A DNA stretch of 64,000 nt from Alphaproteobacteria bacterium (GCA_041396705.1 JAWKYB010000003.1:475576-539575); one strand, 5' to 3'; positions 53,473-62,643 are shown, counted from the stretch's first letter. The notes: a model not told the origin generated them from the letters alone. Numbers and translations: made by a program.

Positions 53473-55335
53473 ATGAGCCGGCCGGTCCCGCGGGCGCGGC
53501 CCGACGACGCCAAGTTCCAGGTGCTGAAGGCGGTGTTCGGCTTCGACGCGTTCCGGCCGGGCCAGGAGCCGGTGGTCGATGCGCTGCTCGACGGCCGCGA
53601 CGTGCTGGCGGTGATGCCGACCGGAGCCGGCAAGTCGCTGTGCTTCCAGTTGCCGGCGCTGGTGCGCGGCGGGCTCGCCATCGTGGTCTCGCCGCTGGTC
53701 GCGCTGATGCAGGACCAGGTCGCCGCGCTGAAACTGGCCGGCGTCGCCGCCGACGCGATCAACTCGTCGCGCGATCGCGCCGACAACGTCGCCGCCTGGC
53801 GGCGCGCGGCGGCGGGCGAGACCCGGCTGCTGTACATGGCGCCGGAGCGGCTGATGACGGAGCGCATGCTGGCGGCGCTGCAGCGGTTGCCGGTCGGACT
53901 GATCGCGGTCGACGAGGCGCATTGCATCTCGCAGTGGGGGCCGGCATTCCGGCCGGAATACGAAGCGCTGGGCGAGCTGCGCGGGCGTTTTCCCGGCGTG
54001 CCGATCGCCGCGCTGACCGCCACCGCCGACGCGGTCACCCGCGAGGACATCGCCGACAAGCTGTTCGGCGGGCGGGTGGAGGCGCATGTGCTGGGCTTCG
54101 ACCGGCCCAACCTGCGGCTGGCGGTGTCGGCCAAGCGCGACTGGAAGCGCCAGCTGCTCGGCTTCGTGCGTGCGCAGGACGGCGCCAGCGGCATCGTCTA
54201 TTGCCTGTCGCGGCGCAAGACCGAGGAGACCGCCGCGTTCCTCGCCGACAACGGCATCCGTGCGCTGCCCTATCACGCCGGCATGGAAAAGTCGGCGCGC
54301 GAGGCCAACCAGAACGCGTTCATGACCGAGCGCGGGCTGGTCGTCGTCGCCACCATCGCCTTCGGCATGGGCGTCGACAAGCCGGACGTCCGCTTCGTCT
54401 GCCACACCGACCTGCCCGGCAGCGTCGAGGCCTATTACCAGGAGATCGGACGGGCCGGCCGCGACGGCGCGCCGGCCGAGGTGCTGATGCTCTATGGCCT
54501 GGACGATATCCGCATGCGTCGGATGTTCATCGACCGCGAGGACTCGTCCGACGCCCGCAAGCGGCGCGAGCACAAGCGGCTGGACGCGCTGGTCGCCTAT
54601 TGCGAATCCCCGGCCTGCCGGCGGGTGGTGCTGCTCGACTATTTCGGCGAGGCGGCGACCGCCTGCGGCAACTGCGACATCTGCCTGGATCCGGTGGAGA
54701 TGGTCGACGGCACGGCCGAGGCCGAGAAGGCGCTGTCGGCGGTGCAGCGCAGCGGCCAGCGGTTCGGCGCCGCCCACATCGTCGACATCCTGCGCGGCAC
54801 CGCCACCGACAAGGCGGTCGCCGCCGGCCATGACCGGCTGCCGGCGTTCGGCAGCGGCGCCGGTCGCAGCAAGGCCGACTGGCACACGCTGGTCCGCCAG
54901 CTGGTCGCGGCCGGTTTCCTGCGCATCGACGTCCAGGGCTTCGGCGGCCTGGCGCTGACGCCGCAAGGCGCGGCGCTGCTGCGCGGCGAGGCGACGTTCC
55001 GCTATCGCCCGGACACCATGCGCGGCGGCGAAAAGGGCCGAACGCCGCGCGGCCGGCCGGCGGTCGCCGACGCCTTGTCGGGCGCCGATACGGCGCTGCT
55101 CGACCGGCTGAAGGCGCTGCGGCTGGAGCTGGCGCGGGCCCGCGGCGTGCCGGCCTATGTGATCTTCGCCGACCGCTCGCTTGCCGACATGGCCGCGCGG
55201 CGGCCGCGGACCGAGGCGGAGTTCGCCGCGGTCCACGGCGTCGGCGCCGCCAAGCTGCGCGAGTTCGCCGGCCCCTTTCTTGCAGCGATCGCCGCGGCGG
55301 CGGATGGCGGCGAGGACGGCGGCACGCCGCCCTGA
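53473..55335 (+). CDS. recQ: ATP-dependent DNA helicase RecQ
   Basis: The 620-residue 3'-5' DNA helicase has Walker A MPTGAGKS (residues 48-55), DEAH box VDEAHCISQWG (147-150), motif V/VI TIAFGMGVDKPDVRFVCH and YYQEIGRAGRDG, the zinc-binding cysteines (YCESPACRR, CGNCDIC), a winged-helix domain and a C-terminal HRDC domain (ADALSGADTALLDRLKALR, VHGVGAAKLREFAGPFL). It unwinds DNA in recombination and fork repair. The ATG at 53473 is in weak ribosome-site context. Confidence 0.96.
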   Translation: MSRPVPRARPDDAKFQVLKAVFGFDAFRPGQEPVVDALLDGRDVLAVMPTGAGKSLCFQLPALVRGGLAIVVSPLVALMQDQVAALKLAGVAADAINSSRDRADNVAAWRRAAAGETRLLYMAPERLMTERMLAALQRLPVGLIAVDEAHCISQWGPAFRPEYEALGELRGRFPGVPIAALTATADAVTREDIADKLFGGRVEAHVLGFDRPNLRLAVSAKRDWKRQLLGFVRAQDGASGIVYCLSRRKTEETAAFLADNGIRALPYHAGMEKSAREANQNAFMTERGLVVVATIAFGMGVDKPDVRFVCHTDLPGSVEAYYQEIGRAGRDGAPAEVLMLYGLDDIRMRRMFIDREDSSDARKRREHKRLDALVAYCESPACRRVVLLDYFGEAATACGNCDICLDPVEMVDGTAEAEKALSAVQRSGQRFGAAHIVDILRGTATDKAVAAGHDRLPAFGSGAGRSKADWHTLVRQLVAAGFLRIDVQGFGGLALTPQGAALLRGEATFRYRPDTMRGGEKGRTPRGRPAVADALSGADTALLDRLKALRLELARARGVPAYVIFADRSLADMAARRPRTEAEFAAVHGVGAAKLREFAGPFLAAIAAAADGGEDGGTPP

Positions 55336-55370
55336 CCGCCGCAGATTCGCCGCAATTCTGCAGCCTCACC

Positions 55371-56108
55371 ATGGGACCCATGCCGCCGCATCCGGCGCCG
55401 ACGGAAACCACGATGCCGTACCCGGCCGAAAGCTCAATCGCCCTGATCGCCGGCGCGCCGGCCGAACGGCCGTTCGTCGTCGGCCAGATCGGCCAGTCGC
55501 TGGACGGCCGCATCGCCACCGCCACCGGCCAGTCGCACTACATCAACGGCCCGGCGGCGCTCGATCATCTGCACCGGTTGCGCGCCGCGGTCGATGCCGT
55601 CGTGGTCGGGGTCAGCACGATCCTGCACGACGACCCGCAGCTGACCGTGCGCCGCTGCAACGGCCGGCAGCCGCAGCGCGTGGTGATCGACCCGCGCGGG
55701 CGGATGCCGCAGGGCGCGCGCTGCCTGCACGACGGCGGGCCGGCGCCGATCCGGGTCACCGCCCCGGAGCGCGCCGGCGACGCCAACGCGCTCGGCCTGC
55801 CGGCCGACCCGGTGACCGGCCTGATCGCGCCGGCGGCGGTGGTGGAGGCGCTGTTCGCGCGGGGCTATCGGCGGCTGCTGGTGGAGGGCGGGGCGACCAC
55901 GCTGTCGGCCTTCGTCGCCGCGCATGCGGTCGACCGGCTGCACATCCTGCTGGCGCCGATTCTGATCGGCTCGGGCATGCCCGGGCTGACCCTGCCGCCG
56001 ATCGACGGGCTGACCGAGGCGCTGCGGCCCGCGATCGACGTGGTCTCGCTCGACGGCGGCGACATCCTGTTCGACTGCGCGCTGGCCAGCCGCTGGGCGC
56101 AGGCCTGA
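55371..56108 (+). CDS. RibD-family reductase (riboflavin-type pyrimidine reductase domain only)
   Basis: The protein of about 230-245 residues has the C-terminal reductase domain of RibD without the deaminase: GQIGQSLDGRIAT, HLHRLRAAVDAVVVGVSTIL, DDPQLTVRRCNGRQPQRVVI in two parts, and the NADPH loop LLVEGGATTLSAFVAAHAVD. Such stand-alone domains reduce pteridine or pyrimidine intermediates. The start may be ATG 55371 or ATG 55413. It follows recQ by 35 bp. Proteins of this type commonly accompany PTPS, glycosyltransferase and methyltransferase clusters, so it may work with the genes at 26951-30363; this is my recollection and inference. Confidence 0.85.
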   Translation: MGPMPPHPAPTETTMPYPAESSIALIAGAPAERPFVVGQIGQSLDGRIATATGQSHYINGPAALDHLHRLRAAVDAVVVGVSTILHDDPQLTVRRCNGRQPQRVVIDPRGRMPQGARCLHDGGPAPIRVTAPERAGDANALGLPADPVTGLIAPAAVVEALFARGYRRLLVEGGATTLSAFVAAHAVDRLHILLAPILIGSGMPGLTLPPIDGLTEALRPAIDVVSLDGGDILFDCALASRWAQA

Positions 56109-56131
56109 CCGCAGCGGGGGCGGTTCAGGCG
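56103..56131. terminator. Convergent stem-loop between the RibD-family and ATPase genes
   Basis: CCTGACCGC and GCGGTTCAGG pair with one bulged base around an AGCGGGG loop. The stem includes both stop codons of the two convergent genes, which are only 16 bp apart. Confidence 0.45.
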
Positions 56132-57249
56132 GCGGGCGCGGCCAGGGTCGCCTGCAGGCGTTCGCCCGAATCGGCGTCGAACAGGAAGCAGTGGTCCATG
56201 TTCAGCCCGATGCCGACGTCGCTGTCGAAGCCGACCTCGAACTCCTTCGGCATCTTGATCGCCAGGTGGTCCTCGCCCAGCGCCACCGTGACCAGGGTGA
56301 CGTCGCCGGTCAGCTCGGCGGCATAGACCCGGGCGGCGAAGGTCCCCTCTGCGGCGGAAACCACCACCGCGTCCTCGGGCCGGAAGCCGAGCACGGCCTG
56401 GCCGGCCCAGCTGCCGTGCACCGGCAGGTCGATGCCGGGCGCGGTGAAGCGGCCGTCGCCGACCCGGCCGCGGACGAAGTTCATCGGCGGCGAACCCATG
56501 AAGCCGGCGACGAACATGTTGGCGGGGTTGTTGTAGACCTCGCGCGGCGTGCCCAGCTGCTGCAGCACGCCGTGGTTCATGATCGCCACCCGGTGGGCCA
56601 GCGTCATCGCCTCGATCTGGTCGTGGGTGACGTAGATCGTGGTGGTGCCGAGCTCGTGCTGCATGTGCTTCAGCTCCGCACGCATGAAGCCGCGCAGCTT
56701 GGCGTCCAGGTTCGACAGCGGCTCGTCCATCAGGAAGATCGACGGCCGGCGCACGATGGCGCGGGCCAGCGCGACGCGCTGGCGCTGGCCGCCGGACAGC
56801 TGGCGCGGATAGCGGTCGAGCAGGGTCTCCATGTGCACCTGCGCCGCCGCATCGCGCACCGCGGCGTCGCGCGCCGCCCTGTCGATGCCGCGCACCTTCA
56901 GCGGGAAGCCGATGTTCTCCGCCACCGTCTTGTGCGGGTACAGCGCATAGGACTGGAACACCATCGCGATGTCGCGGTACTTCGGCAACATCTCGGTGAC
57001 GTCGGCGTCGCCGATGTGGATGCTGCCGGAGTTGGCCTGCTCCAGCCCCGCGATCATGCGCAGCGCCGTGGTCTTGCCGCAGCCGGACGGCCCCAGCAGC
57101 ACCAGGAACTCGCCGGGCTCGACCGCGATGTTCAGGTCCTTGACCACGTGGACGGAGCCGAACCACTTGTTCAGACCGTCGATCGCCAGGCGCTTGGCGT
57201 GCCGGCTGCGGCTCTCGGTTCCGGGCGCCATCGCCTCCGCTACACTCAT
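56125..57249 (-). CDS. ugpC: CUT1 sugar ABC transporter ATP-binding protein (UgpC/MsmK-like)
   Basis: The 374-residue ATPase has GPSGCGKTT, LSGGQRQRVALARAI, IFLMDEPLSNLDA, YVTHDQIEAMTLAHRV and a C-terminal regulatory domain (AVLGFRPEDAVVV). The ATG at 57249 overlaps the permease stop (ATGA); a second ATG six codons later has GGAGG before it and is an alternative. It is the last gene of a four-gene CUT1 operon. Confidence 0.92.
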   Translation of the reverse strand: MSVAEAMAPGTESRSRHAKRLAIDGLNKWFGSVHVVKDLNIAVEPGEFLVLLGPSGCGKTTALRMIAGLEQANSGSIHIGDADVTEMLPKYRDIAMVFQSYALYPHKTVAENIGFPLKVRGIDRAARDAAVRDAAAQVHMETLLDRYPRQLSGGQRQRVALARAIVRRPSIFLMDEPLSNLDAKLRGFMRAELKHMQHELGTTTIYVTHDQIEAMTLAHRVAIMNHGVLQQLGTPREVYNNPANMFVAGFMGSPPMNFVRGRVGDGRFTAPGIDLPVHGSWAGQAVLGFRPEDAVVVSAAEGTFAARVYAAELTGDVTLVTVALGEDHLAIKMPKEFEVGFDSDVGIGLNMDHCFLFDADSGERLQATLAAPAA

Positions 57250-58316
57250 CCTTTGACCGCCCCCAGCAATACGCCCTTGGAAATGAAGCGCTGCAGCACA
57301 AGCGCCAGCAGCACCACCGGGATGATCATCACGATGATCACCACCGACATCGACCACCACAGGATGCCCTTCTCGCCGGCATTCATCGCCGCGACCAGGA
57401 TCGGCATGGTCTGGGCGTGGGTGGTGGAGAGGAAGACGGCGAGCAGATACTCGTTCCAGGCCAGGATCAGCACCAGCAGTGCCGTTGCCGCCAGGCCCGG
57501 CCGCGACAGCGGCAGCACCACCTCCCAGAACGTGCGCACGCGCGACGCGCCGTCGAGCTGCGCGCTCTCCTCCAGGTCGATCGGGATCGAGTTGAAGAAG
57601 TCGTACATCAGCCAGACCACGATCGGCAGGTTGATGACGCAATAGGCCAGGATCAGCGCGATGTGGTTGTCGATCAGGCCGAGTTCCTTGAACATCAGGT
57701 AGATCGGCACGATCACCACGATCGGGGCCAGGATGCGCTGCGAGATGATCCAGAACAGGATGTCGCCGTTGGAGAGCCGGCGCCTGAAGTGGCGGCCGAC
57801 CGCCTTCAGCAGGAAGAAGAACAGCGCCATCGCGATGGCGAACGCCACCCACCAGTCGAGCAGCGCGTAGTCGGCGACGACGACCGCGGCGGCGGTCAGC
57901 AGCACGAACAGCACGATGCTGCCGAACTTCGGCTTGTACTCGATGCGCGCCAGCGCATAGGCCGCCATCGAGCCGACGATGACAGAGAGCACGGTCGAGG
58001 CCGGCGCGATCACCAGCGAGTTGACGTAGGCGCCGATGGTGTCCTTCCAGTCGGTGACCAGCAGATCGGTCCAGGCGTGCAGGCTGGGCTGGAAGTCGAC
58101 GAACGGCAGGAAGAACGGGCCGTTGATGTAGTCGGTCCGGGTCTTGAACGACGTGATCACCAGCCAGTAGATCGGGAACAGGACGAAGATCGTCCAGCCG
58201 ATCAGCAGCGTATAGACGATGATCCGGCTGCCGGGCGCCGCCCGGCCGATCGCCGGCGGCTCGAACAGGCGCTGCCACAGGCTGCGCCCGCCGCCGTTCT
58301 GGTGCGTGTCGCTCAT
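57246..58316 (-). CDS. CUT1 sugar ABC transporter permease (MalG-like) with extra membrane insert
   Basis: The 356-residue permease has the MalG pattern: TLLIGWTIFVLFPIYWLVIT (TM1), LEESAQLDGASRVRTFWEVV (ATPase loop) and a FISKGVLLGAVKG end. It is about 70-80 residues longer than typical because of an insert at residues about 131-185 (SIVLFVLLTAAAVVVADYAL, then WWVAFAIAMALFFFLLKAVG) that adds two membrane segments before the ISQRILAPIVVIVPIYLMF helix. It overlaps the partner permease by ATGA. Confidence 0.9.
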   Translation of the reverse strand: MSDTHQNGGGRSLWQRLFEPPAIGRAAPGSRIIVYTLLIGWTIFVLFPIYWLVITSFKTRTDYINGPFFLPFVDFQPSLHAWTDLLVTDWKDTIGAYVNSLVIAPASTVLSVIVGSMAAYALARIEYKPKFGSIVLFVLLTAAAVVVADYALLDWWVAFAIAMALFFFLLKAVGRHFRRRLSNGDILFWIISQRILAPIVVIVPIYLMFKELGLIDNHIALILAYCVINLPIVVWLMYDFFNSIPIDLEESAQLDGASRVRTFWEVVLPLSRPGLAATALLVLILAWNEYLLAVFLSTTHAQTMPILVAAMNAGEKGILWWSMSVVIIVMIIPVVLLALVLQRFISKGVLLGAVKG

Positions 58317-59476
58317 GCCGCCTTCCTGACGTGCCGCAGCACGACGAGATTGAAGAACGAGACGCAGACCACCACGGTGATGAACAGCAGCAGATAGGCC
58401 ACCGCCGCCGACTCGTTCAGGTCCGGCGACCACCACAGCATCAATGCGGTCAGCGTCATCGATTCGGTCGCCGTGCCGGGGCCGCCGGAGGTCATGATCC
58501 GCGGCAGGTCGACGATCTTGAAGGCCTCGATCATGCGGATCAGCAGCACCGTCGCCGCCACCGGCATGACCTGCGGCCAGGTGATCTCGCGGAAGATCTG
58601 CCAACGGCTGGCGCCGTCGACCTCACCGGCCTCGACGAAGTCGCGCGGCACGTTCTCCAGCGCGGCGAGCATGACCACGAAGATGAACGGGATCCACTGC
58701 CAGCTGTCGCCGATGATGATGAAGGCGCGTGCCGCCCACGGGTCGCTCGACCAGGCGAACTCGCCCAGCCCGACCCACTGCCACAGCGGCGCCAGCGGTC
58801 CCAGGTTGGTGTCCGCCATCATGCGGAAGGCATAGCCGACGCCGATCGGCGTGATCATCAGCGGGATGAAGAAGACCACGCGGAAGAAGGTGCGGCCCTT
58901 GATCTGCTGCGCACACAGGAAGGCGAGGCCGAGCCCGATGACGAACTGCACGCCGCAGCCCACGAAGACGTAGAACAGCGTCATGCCGATCGAGCCGAAC
59001 TGGTAGCCGCTCAGCGTGCTGGCGGAAAACAGCAGGACGATGCCGAACAGCGCCGCGGCGGTGATCAGCCGCCCGACGAAGCCGATCACGCTGAATTCGG
59101 CGCGGATATAGCGGGCCATCCACCACAGGATCAGGGCGGCGGACGCCACGATGGCGATCCAGCCGAGGATGCTGATCTCGCCGAACCGGCCGACCACGGT
59201 GTCCTGGCCGGAGCCGAACAGCTGGCGCCCGAAATTGTCCAGCCAGACCATGCGGCGGTTCTCGAAGCTGAACAGGCGGAACCGCGTCAGCGCGATCACC
59301 AGCGAGGCGACCAGCGGGAAGATCGAGAACACCAGGATCAGCAGCACCGCCGGGCCGATGAACAGCGAGCGCGACTGCGTGTCCAGCCACTCGCTCAGCC
59401 TGACGGCCAACGTCCGGGTGGGTAAGGATTCGGCCGGGACCATGGGCCCCGGCCGATCGATCATGGCTTGCGCCAC
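58313..59476 (-). CDS. CUT1 sugar ABC transporter permease (MalF-like) with extra membrane insert
   Basis: The 387-residue permease has TM1 GPAVLLILVFSIFPLVASLV, the loop EAGEVDGASRWQIFREITW and the MalF-type segment IMTSGGPGTATESMT. An insert at residues about 98-160 (ILGWIAIVASAALILWWMAR, LITAAALFGIVLLFSASTLS) adds two membrane segments beyond the usual six. It overlaps the MalG-like gene and follows the binding-protein gene by 27 bp. Confidence 0.9.
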   Translation of the reverse strand: MAQAMIDRPGPMVPAESLPTRTLAVRLSEWLDTQSRSLFIGPAVLLILVFSIFPLVASLVIALTRFRLFSFENRRMVWLDNFGRQLFGSGQDTVVGRFGEISILGWIAIVASAALILWWMARYIRAEFSVIGFVGRLITAAALFGIVLLFSASTLSGYQFGSIGMTLFYVFVGCGVQFVIGLGLAFLCAQQIKGRTFFRVVFFIPLMITPIGVGYAFRMMADTNLGPLAPLWQWVGLGEFAWSSDPWAARAFIIIGDSWQWIPFIFVVMLAALENVPRDFVEAGEVDGASRWQIFREITWPQVMPVAATVLLIRMIEAFKIVDLPRIMTSGGPGTATESMTLTALMLWWSPDLNESAAVAYLLLFITVVVCVSFFNLVVLRHVRKAA

Positions 59477-59503
59477 GGTGGATTATCCTCGTTCGGCGGT
59501 CGG

Positions 59504-60997
59504 TCAGTTGGTGATGCCGAGCGAGGCCTTGTACATCTCGAGCTGGTCGTCGCGGCCGAGGTCCTCGGTCACTTCTTCCCAGGCCGCCTGGATGTTGGCC
59601 ACCGCCTCTTCGGCCGTGATCTCGTCGGCCAGGAAGCGGGCCAGCTCGCGGTCGAGGATGACGCCGGTGTATTCCTGCGCACCCGGGATGCGGATGTCAG
59701 AGGCCATGTTCGGGTGGTTCAGGCTGGTGGAGATGGCACCGAGATAGTTCTCGGCCGCCGCCTGGCTGAAGCCCGCGTCGAGCCACGGCTGCAGGTTCTC
59801 GAACTGCGAGTTGCGGTACGGGTTGTAGCCGGTCCAGCCCTGGGTGACGTCGTAGTTCGACTGCGCGGCCTGGTTCATGTACGACAGGAAGTCGTAGGCC
59901 GCCTGCTTCACGTCGTCGTCGGCCGCCGCGTTGATGGCGCCCGACCAGCCGCCGAACGCCGCGAACGGGGCGAAGTTGATGCCGTCGGTGGCGTAGGGGC
60001 AGATCTCCGGCGTGCAGTCGACCAGGGCGCCGGTGGCGCGATCCAGCACGCGGCTGGTGCCCGGCATGATCACCGCGCCCACCTTGTCGCGGATCGGCGC
60101 GCCGGCCTCTTCCAGCGAGAGCGGGCCGATGTCGCCCCAGTCGATCATCAGCGCGCAGCGGCCGCCCTGGACCAGGGCGCGGGTGTCGCCGATATCCTGG
60201 TTCAGCTCGTCCGGCGGGCCGTACTCGCCGGTCGCCTTGTAGATGCGGAACGCCTCGGCCCATGCCTCGTTGTCGATGATCGGGGTCATGGTCTCGGTGT
60301 CGAAGTAGATGCCCTGGCCGGTGCCCTGGGTCTGGACGAAGGCGGCCGCGATCGACTGCACGGCGAAGTAGGACTGGGCGCTGCGCTTCTTGAAGATGCA
60401 CGAGCCGTAGTCGGCCTCGCCGTCGCCGTTCAGGTCCTTGCCGTCGGCCGCCGCGGCGATCGCCATGTACTCGTCCCAGGTCCGGGGCGGATCCATGCCC
60501 AGATCGGCGAGCACGTCGGTGCGGTAGTACAGCATCTGGAAGTCGCCATCGATGGTCAGCATGTAGGTGCTGCCGCCGACCTTCTGGTTGTACTCGCGGA
60601 AGTAGGGCGCGATGTCCATGACATCGATCTTGTCGTCCGCCGCGATGTAGTCGTCCAGGTTCTCGATCAGGCCGAGCGAGGCCAGCTCGACGCCCCAGGC
60701 CGAGCTGAACACGCCGACGTCGATGGAGTTGGTGCCGGTCGACCAGTCGGTCAGCATCTTCTGGAACAGTTCGGCGAACGGCACCTCGGCGACCCGGATC
60801 TCGGCGCCGGTCATTTCCTGGAACTCGACGCCGCGCTCGGCCAGGCGGCCCGCGATCACCGGACCCGGCCGGGTCAGGATGTTGACGACGATGCCTTCAT
60901 AGGGCTTGTCCTGGGCCAGGGCCGCGCCGGCCGCGACGATCAGGCCGACCGCCGTGGCGCCTCCCAGCACGCGCCGCGTCAGGTACGATTTCCGCAT
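59504..60997 (-). CDS. CUT1 extracellular sugar-binding protein (family 1)
   Basis: The 497-residue protein has a signal peptide (VLGGATAVGLIVAAGAALAQ) and the family 1 solute-binding fold: VVNILTRPGPVIAGRLAERG, VPFAELFQKMLTDWSTGTNS, DGDFQMLYYRTDVLADLGM and QGGRCALMIDWGDIGPLSLE. It carries DLNGDGEADYGS, a calcium-loop-like motif. It is the first gene of the CUT1 operon that ends at 56125 and is divergent from a CUT2 binding protein. The sugar is unknown. Confidence 0.9.
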   Translation of the reverse strand: MRKSYLTRRVLGGATAVGLIVAAGAALAQDKPYEGIVVNILTRPGPVIAGRLAERGVEFQEMTGAEIRVAEVPFAELFQKMLTDWSTGTNSIDVGVFSSAWGVELASLGLIENLDDYIAADDKIDVMDIAPYFREYNQKVGGSTYMLTIDGDFQMLYYRTDVLADLGMDPPRTWDEYMAIAAAADGKDLNGDGEADYGSCIFKKRSAQSYFAVQSIAAAFVQTQGTGQGIYFDTETMTPIIDNEAWAEAFRIYKATGEYGPPDELNQDIGDTRALVQGGRCALMIDWGDIGPLSLEEAGAPIRDKVGAVIMPGTSRVLDRATGALVDCTPEICPYATDGINFAPFAAFGGWSGAINAAADDDVKQAAYDFLSYMNQAAQSNYDVTQGWTGYNPYRNSQFENLQPWLDAGFSQAAAENYLGAISTSLNHPNMASDIRIPGAQEYTGVILDRELARFLADEITAEEAVANIQAAWEEVTEDLGRDDQLEMYKASLGITN

Positions 60998-61129
60998 TCC
61001 GTCTCCTCCTCCACGCTATTCCGGCCCGGTTCGATCACAGCCGGACACTCTCTTGTATGAGGTCATTCCCGACCGTCAGGGACCGGCAGACCGCAATCGC
61101 GGCCCGGCACCCGACGGCCGGCATGACGC

Positions 61130-61146
61130 TAACTGTCCGGTTACAG
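61130..61146. promoter_or_regulatory. Candidate operator 1 in the divergent transporter region
   Basis: TAACTGTCCGGTTACAG matches 14 of 17 positions of the site at 61327-61343. The shared core is CCGGTTAC. It lies 133 bp upstream of the CUT1 binding-protein gene. Confidence 0.6.
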
Positions 61147-61299
61147 TCCGTCTTTGGCTTCGTGTGTCAAGGCCTTTCCCCGCCGCGCCCGCGGCGGCAG
61201 GGGCGGCGGCCGGCGTTCCCGCAGGGCGTGTCCGTGCGGCCGCGCTTGCTCCCGCCCCGCGAACGCGCGAGGATGCCGGGCGCCGGTCCCTGAGCCGCC

Positions 61300-61328
61300 T
61301 TGCATGGCGGCGCCGATACGCGTATATA
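61300..61328 (+). promoter_or_regulatory. Sigma-70-like promoter of the CUT2 operon
   Basis: TTGCAT (61300-61305), a 17-nt spacer and TATATA (61323-61328) form a good sigma-70 promoter, rare in such GC-rich sequence. The predicted start near 61335 lies inside operator 2, which fits repression. The ATG is about 45 nt further on, with GGAGGA before it. Confidence 0.7.
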
Positions 61329-61343
61329 ACTAACCGGTTACTG
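61327..61343. promoter_or_regulatory. Candidate operator 2 over the CUT2 promoter start site
   Basis: TAACTAACCGGTTACTG contains the palindrome TAACCGGTTA and overlaps the end of the -10 and the predicted transcript start. It lies 197 bp from the similar site 1, about 19 helical turns. Confidence 0.65.
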
Positions 61344-61379
61344 CATAAGCAGAGCTGCATCCTGGGGAGGAAGCAACAG

Positions 61380-62489
61380 ATGTCCGACATCGTCAGCCAG
61401 ATTCGTGCGCAGTATCAGAGCCGGCGGCTCAGCCGCCGCCGCCTGCTCCAAGGGGCAGCGGCAACCTCCGGCGCGTTCGCCCTGGGCGGCATCGCGCCGC
61501 GCCGGCTGCGCGCCCAGGCCAAGCCGACGGTGGTGAACTCCATCCGCTCGCTGTCGAACCCCTATCACGCCACCTGGAACCAGGGCGGCGAGGCGTTCGC
61601 GGCCTGGGCCGGCGCGGAGTACGTCACTCTGGTCACCGAGGGCGACAGCGAGAAGGGCGTGGCCGACATCCGGGCGATGATCGCGCGCACCGAGGGCAAC
61701 ATGGTGCTGAACGTCGATCCGAACGAAAGCTCGGACGCGCGCCCGATCGTCGAGGCCTGCACCGAGGCCGGCGTCTACTGCGTCACCCAGTGGAACAAGC
61801 CCGACGACCTGCATCCGTGGGACTTCAACCCGAACTACGTCTCGCACATCTCGTTCAGCGGCGTGCCGGCCGGCAAGGCGATGGCGGAATCGCTGATCAA
61901 GCAGATGGGCGGGTCCGGCGGAATCGTCGCGCTGGGCGGCATCCTGTCGAACGTGCCGGCGATCGAGCGCAAGGCCGGTCTCGACCAGGCGCTGGCGGAG
62001 AATCCGGACGTCGAACTGCTCGACTTCCAGACCGCCAACTGGGACCCGAACAAGGCGCTGGAGATCACCAGCGCGTGGCTGACCCGCTTCGGCGACGACA
62101 TCAAGGGCATCTGGGCGGCCAACGACGGCATGGGCCTGGCGGCGCTGGAGGCGCTGCGCTCCGAGGGTCTGGCCGGGCAGGTCCCGGTCTGCGGCATCGA
62201 CGGCATCCAGCTGGCGGTCGAGGCGGTGCTGGCCGGCGAATTCTCCGGCACCGTGGCCTGGGACCCGTTCTGGCAGGGCAGCATCGGCCTGTCGATCGGC
62301 TACCACGCCAAGCTCGGCACCTTCGACCCGGCGGCCGAGCCGCAGGAGCACCGCGAGTTCTACGGCACCGGCATCGTGGTGACCGCGGAAAACGCGCAGG
62401 AGTTCTACGACAACAACGTGCTGGCCTCGCCCTCGATCGATTTCGAGGACATCTGGGGCCGGGTCAGCGGCCAGATCCAGTACAACTGA
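61380..62489 (+). CDS. CUT2 periplasmic sugar-binding protein (Peripla_BP_4), Tat-type signal
   Basis: The 369-residue protein has a twin-arginine-type signal (RRLSRRRLLQGAAATSGAFA) with a long n-region and cleavage near LRAQA. The mature protein has the ribose-binding fold: LSNPYHATWNQGGEAFAAWA, MVLNVDPNESSDARPIVEAC, YCVTQWNKPDDLHPWD, GIWAANDGMGLAALEAL and GIDGIQLAVEAVLAGEFSGT. The tryptophan-rich ligand region (WNKPDDLHPWD) suggests a sugar. It is the first gene of an operon that continues with permease and ATPase genes. Confidence 0.9.
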   Translation: MSDIVSQIRAQYQSRRLSRRRLLQGAAATSGAFALGGIAPRRLRAQAKPTVVNSIRSLSNPYHATWNQGGEAFAAWAGAEYVTLVTEGDSEKGVADIRAMIARTEGNMVLNVDPNESSDARPIVEACTEAGVYCVTQWNKPDDLHPWDFNPNYVSHISFSGVPAGKAMAESLIKQMGGSGGIVALGGILSNVPAIERKAGLDQALAENPDVELLDFQTANWDPNKALEITSAWLTRFGDDIKGIWAANDGMGLAALEALRSEGLAGQVPVCGIDGIQLAVEAVLAGEFSGTVAWDPFWQGSIGLSIGYHAKLGTFDPAAEPQEHREFYGTGIVVTAENAQEFYDNNVLASPSIDFEDIWGRVSGQIQYN

Positions 62490-62513
62490 CCGCCTGAATC
62501 CGCACGCGACGAC

Positions 62514-62562
62514 GCGGGCCCGGCCGGCCGCCAGCAACGGGCGGCGGCCGGCGGGCGCCCGC
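62514..62562 (+). terminator. GC-rich hairpin after the CUT2 binding-protein gene
   Basis: GCGGGC and GCCCGC are the outer arms, and GGCCGCC with GGCGGCGGCC the inner ones, around an AGCAACG loop. It lies about 25 bp after the stop codon with no T-tract, so it more likely stabilises the upstream mRNA or attenuates read-through. Confidence 0.5.
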
Positions 62563-62617
62563 GCCGCAAACGACGGCTGACAATGGCAGGACATCCGCAC
62601 CAGGCTGCAGCGAGGCG

Positions 62618-62643
62618 GCCGGACGCCCGACCGGGCGTCCGGC
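62618..62643 (+). promoter_or_regulatory. Perfect 11-bp hairpin directly before the permease start codon
   Basis: GCCGGACGCCC and GGGCGTCCGGC pair perfectly around a 4-nt loop and end 1 nt before the permease ATG (62645). No separate Shine-Dalgarno is visible, so the hairpin occupies the ribosome-binding region and should lower permease translation. Confidence 0.65.

Noticed and set aside
56103..56131. A separate regulatory RNA between the convergent genes
   Set aside because: The gap is only 16 bp; the stem-loop is explained as a shared terminator.
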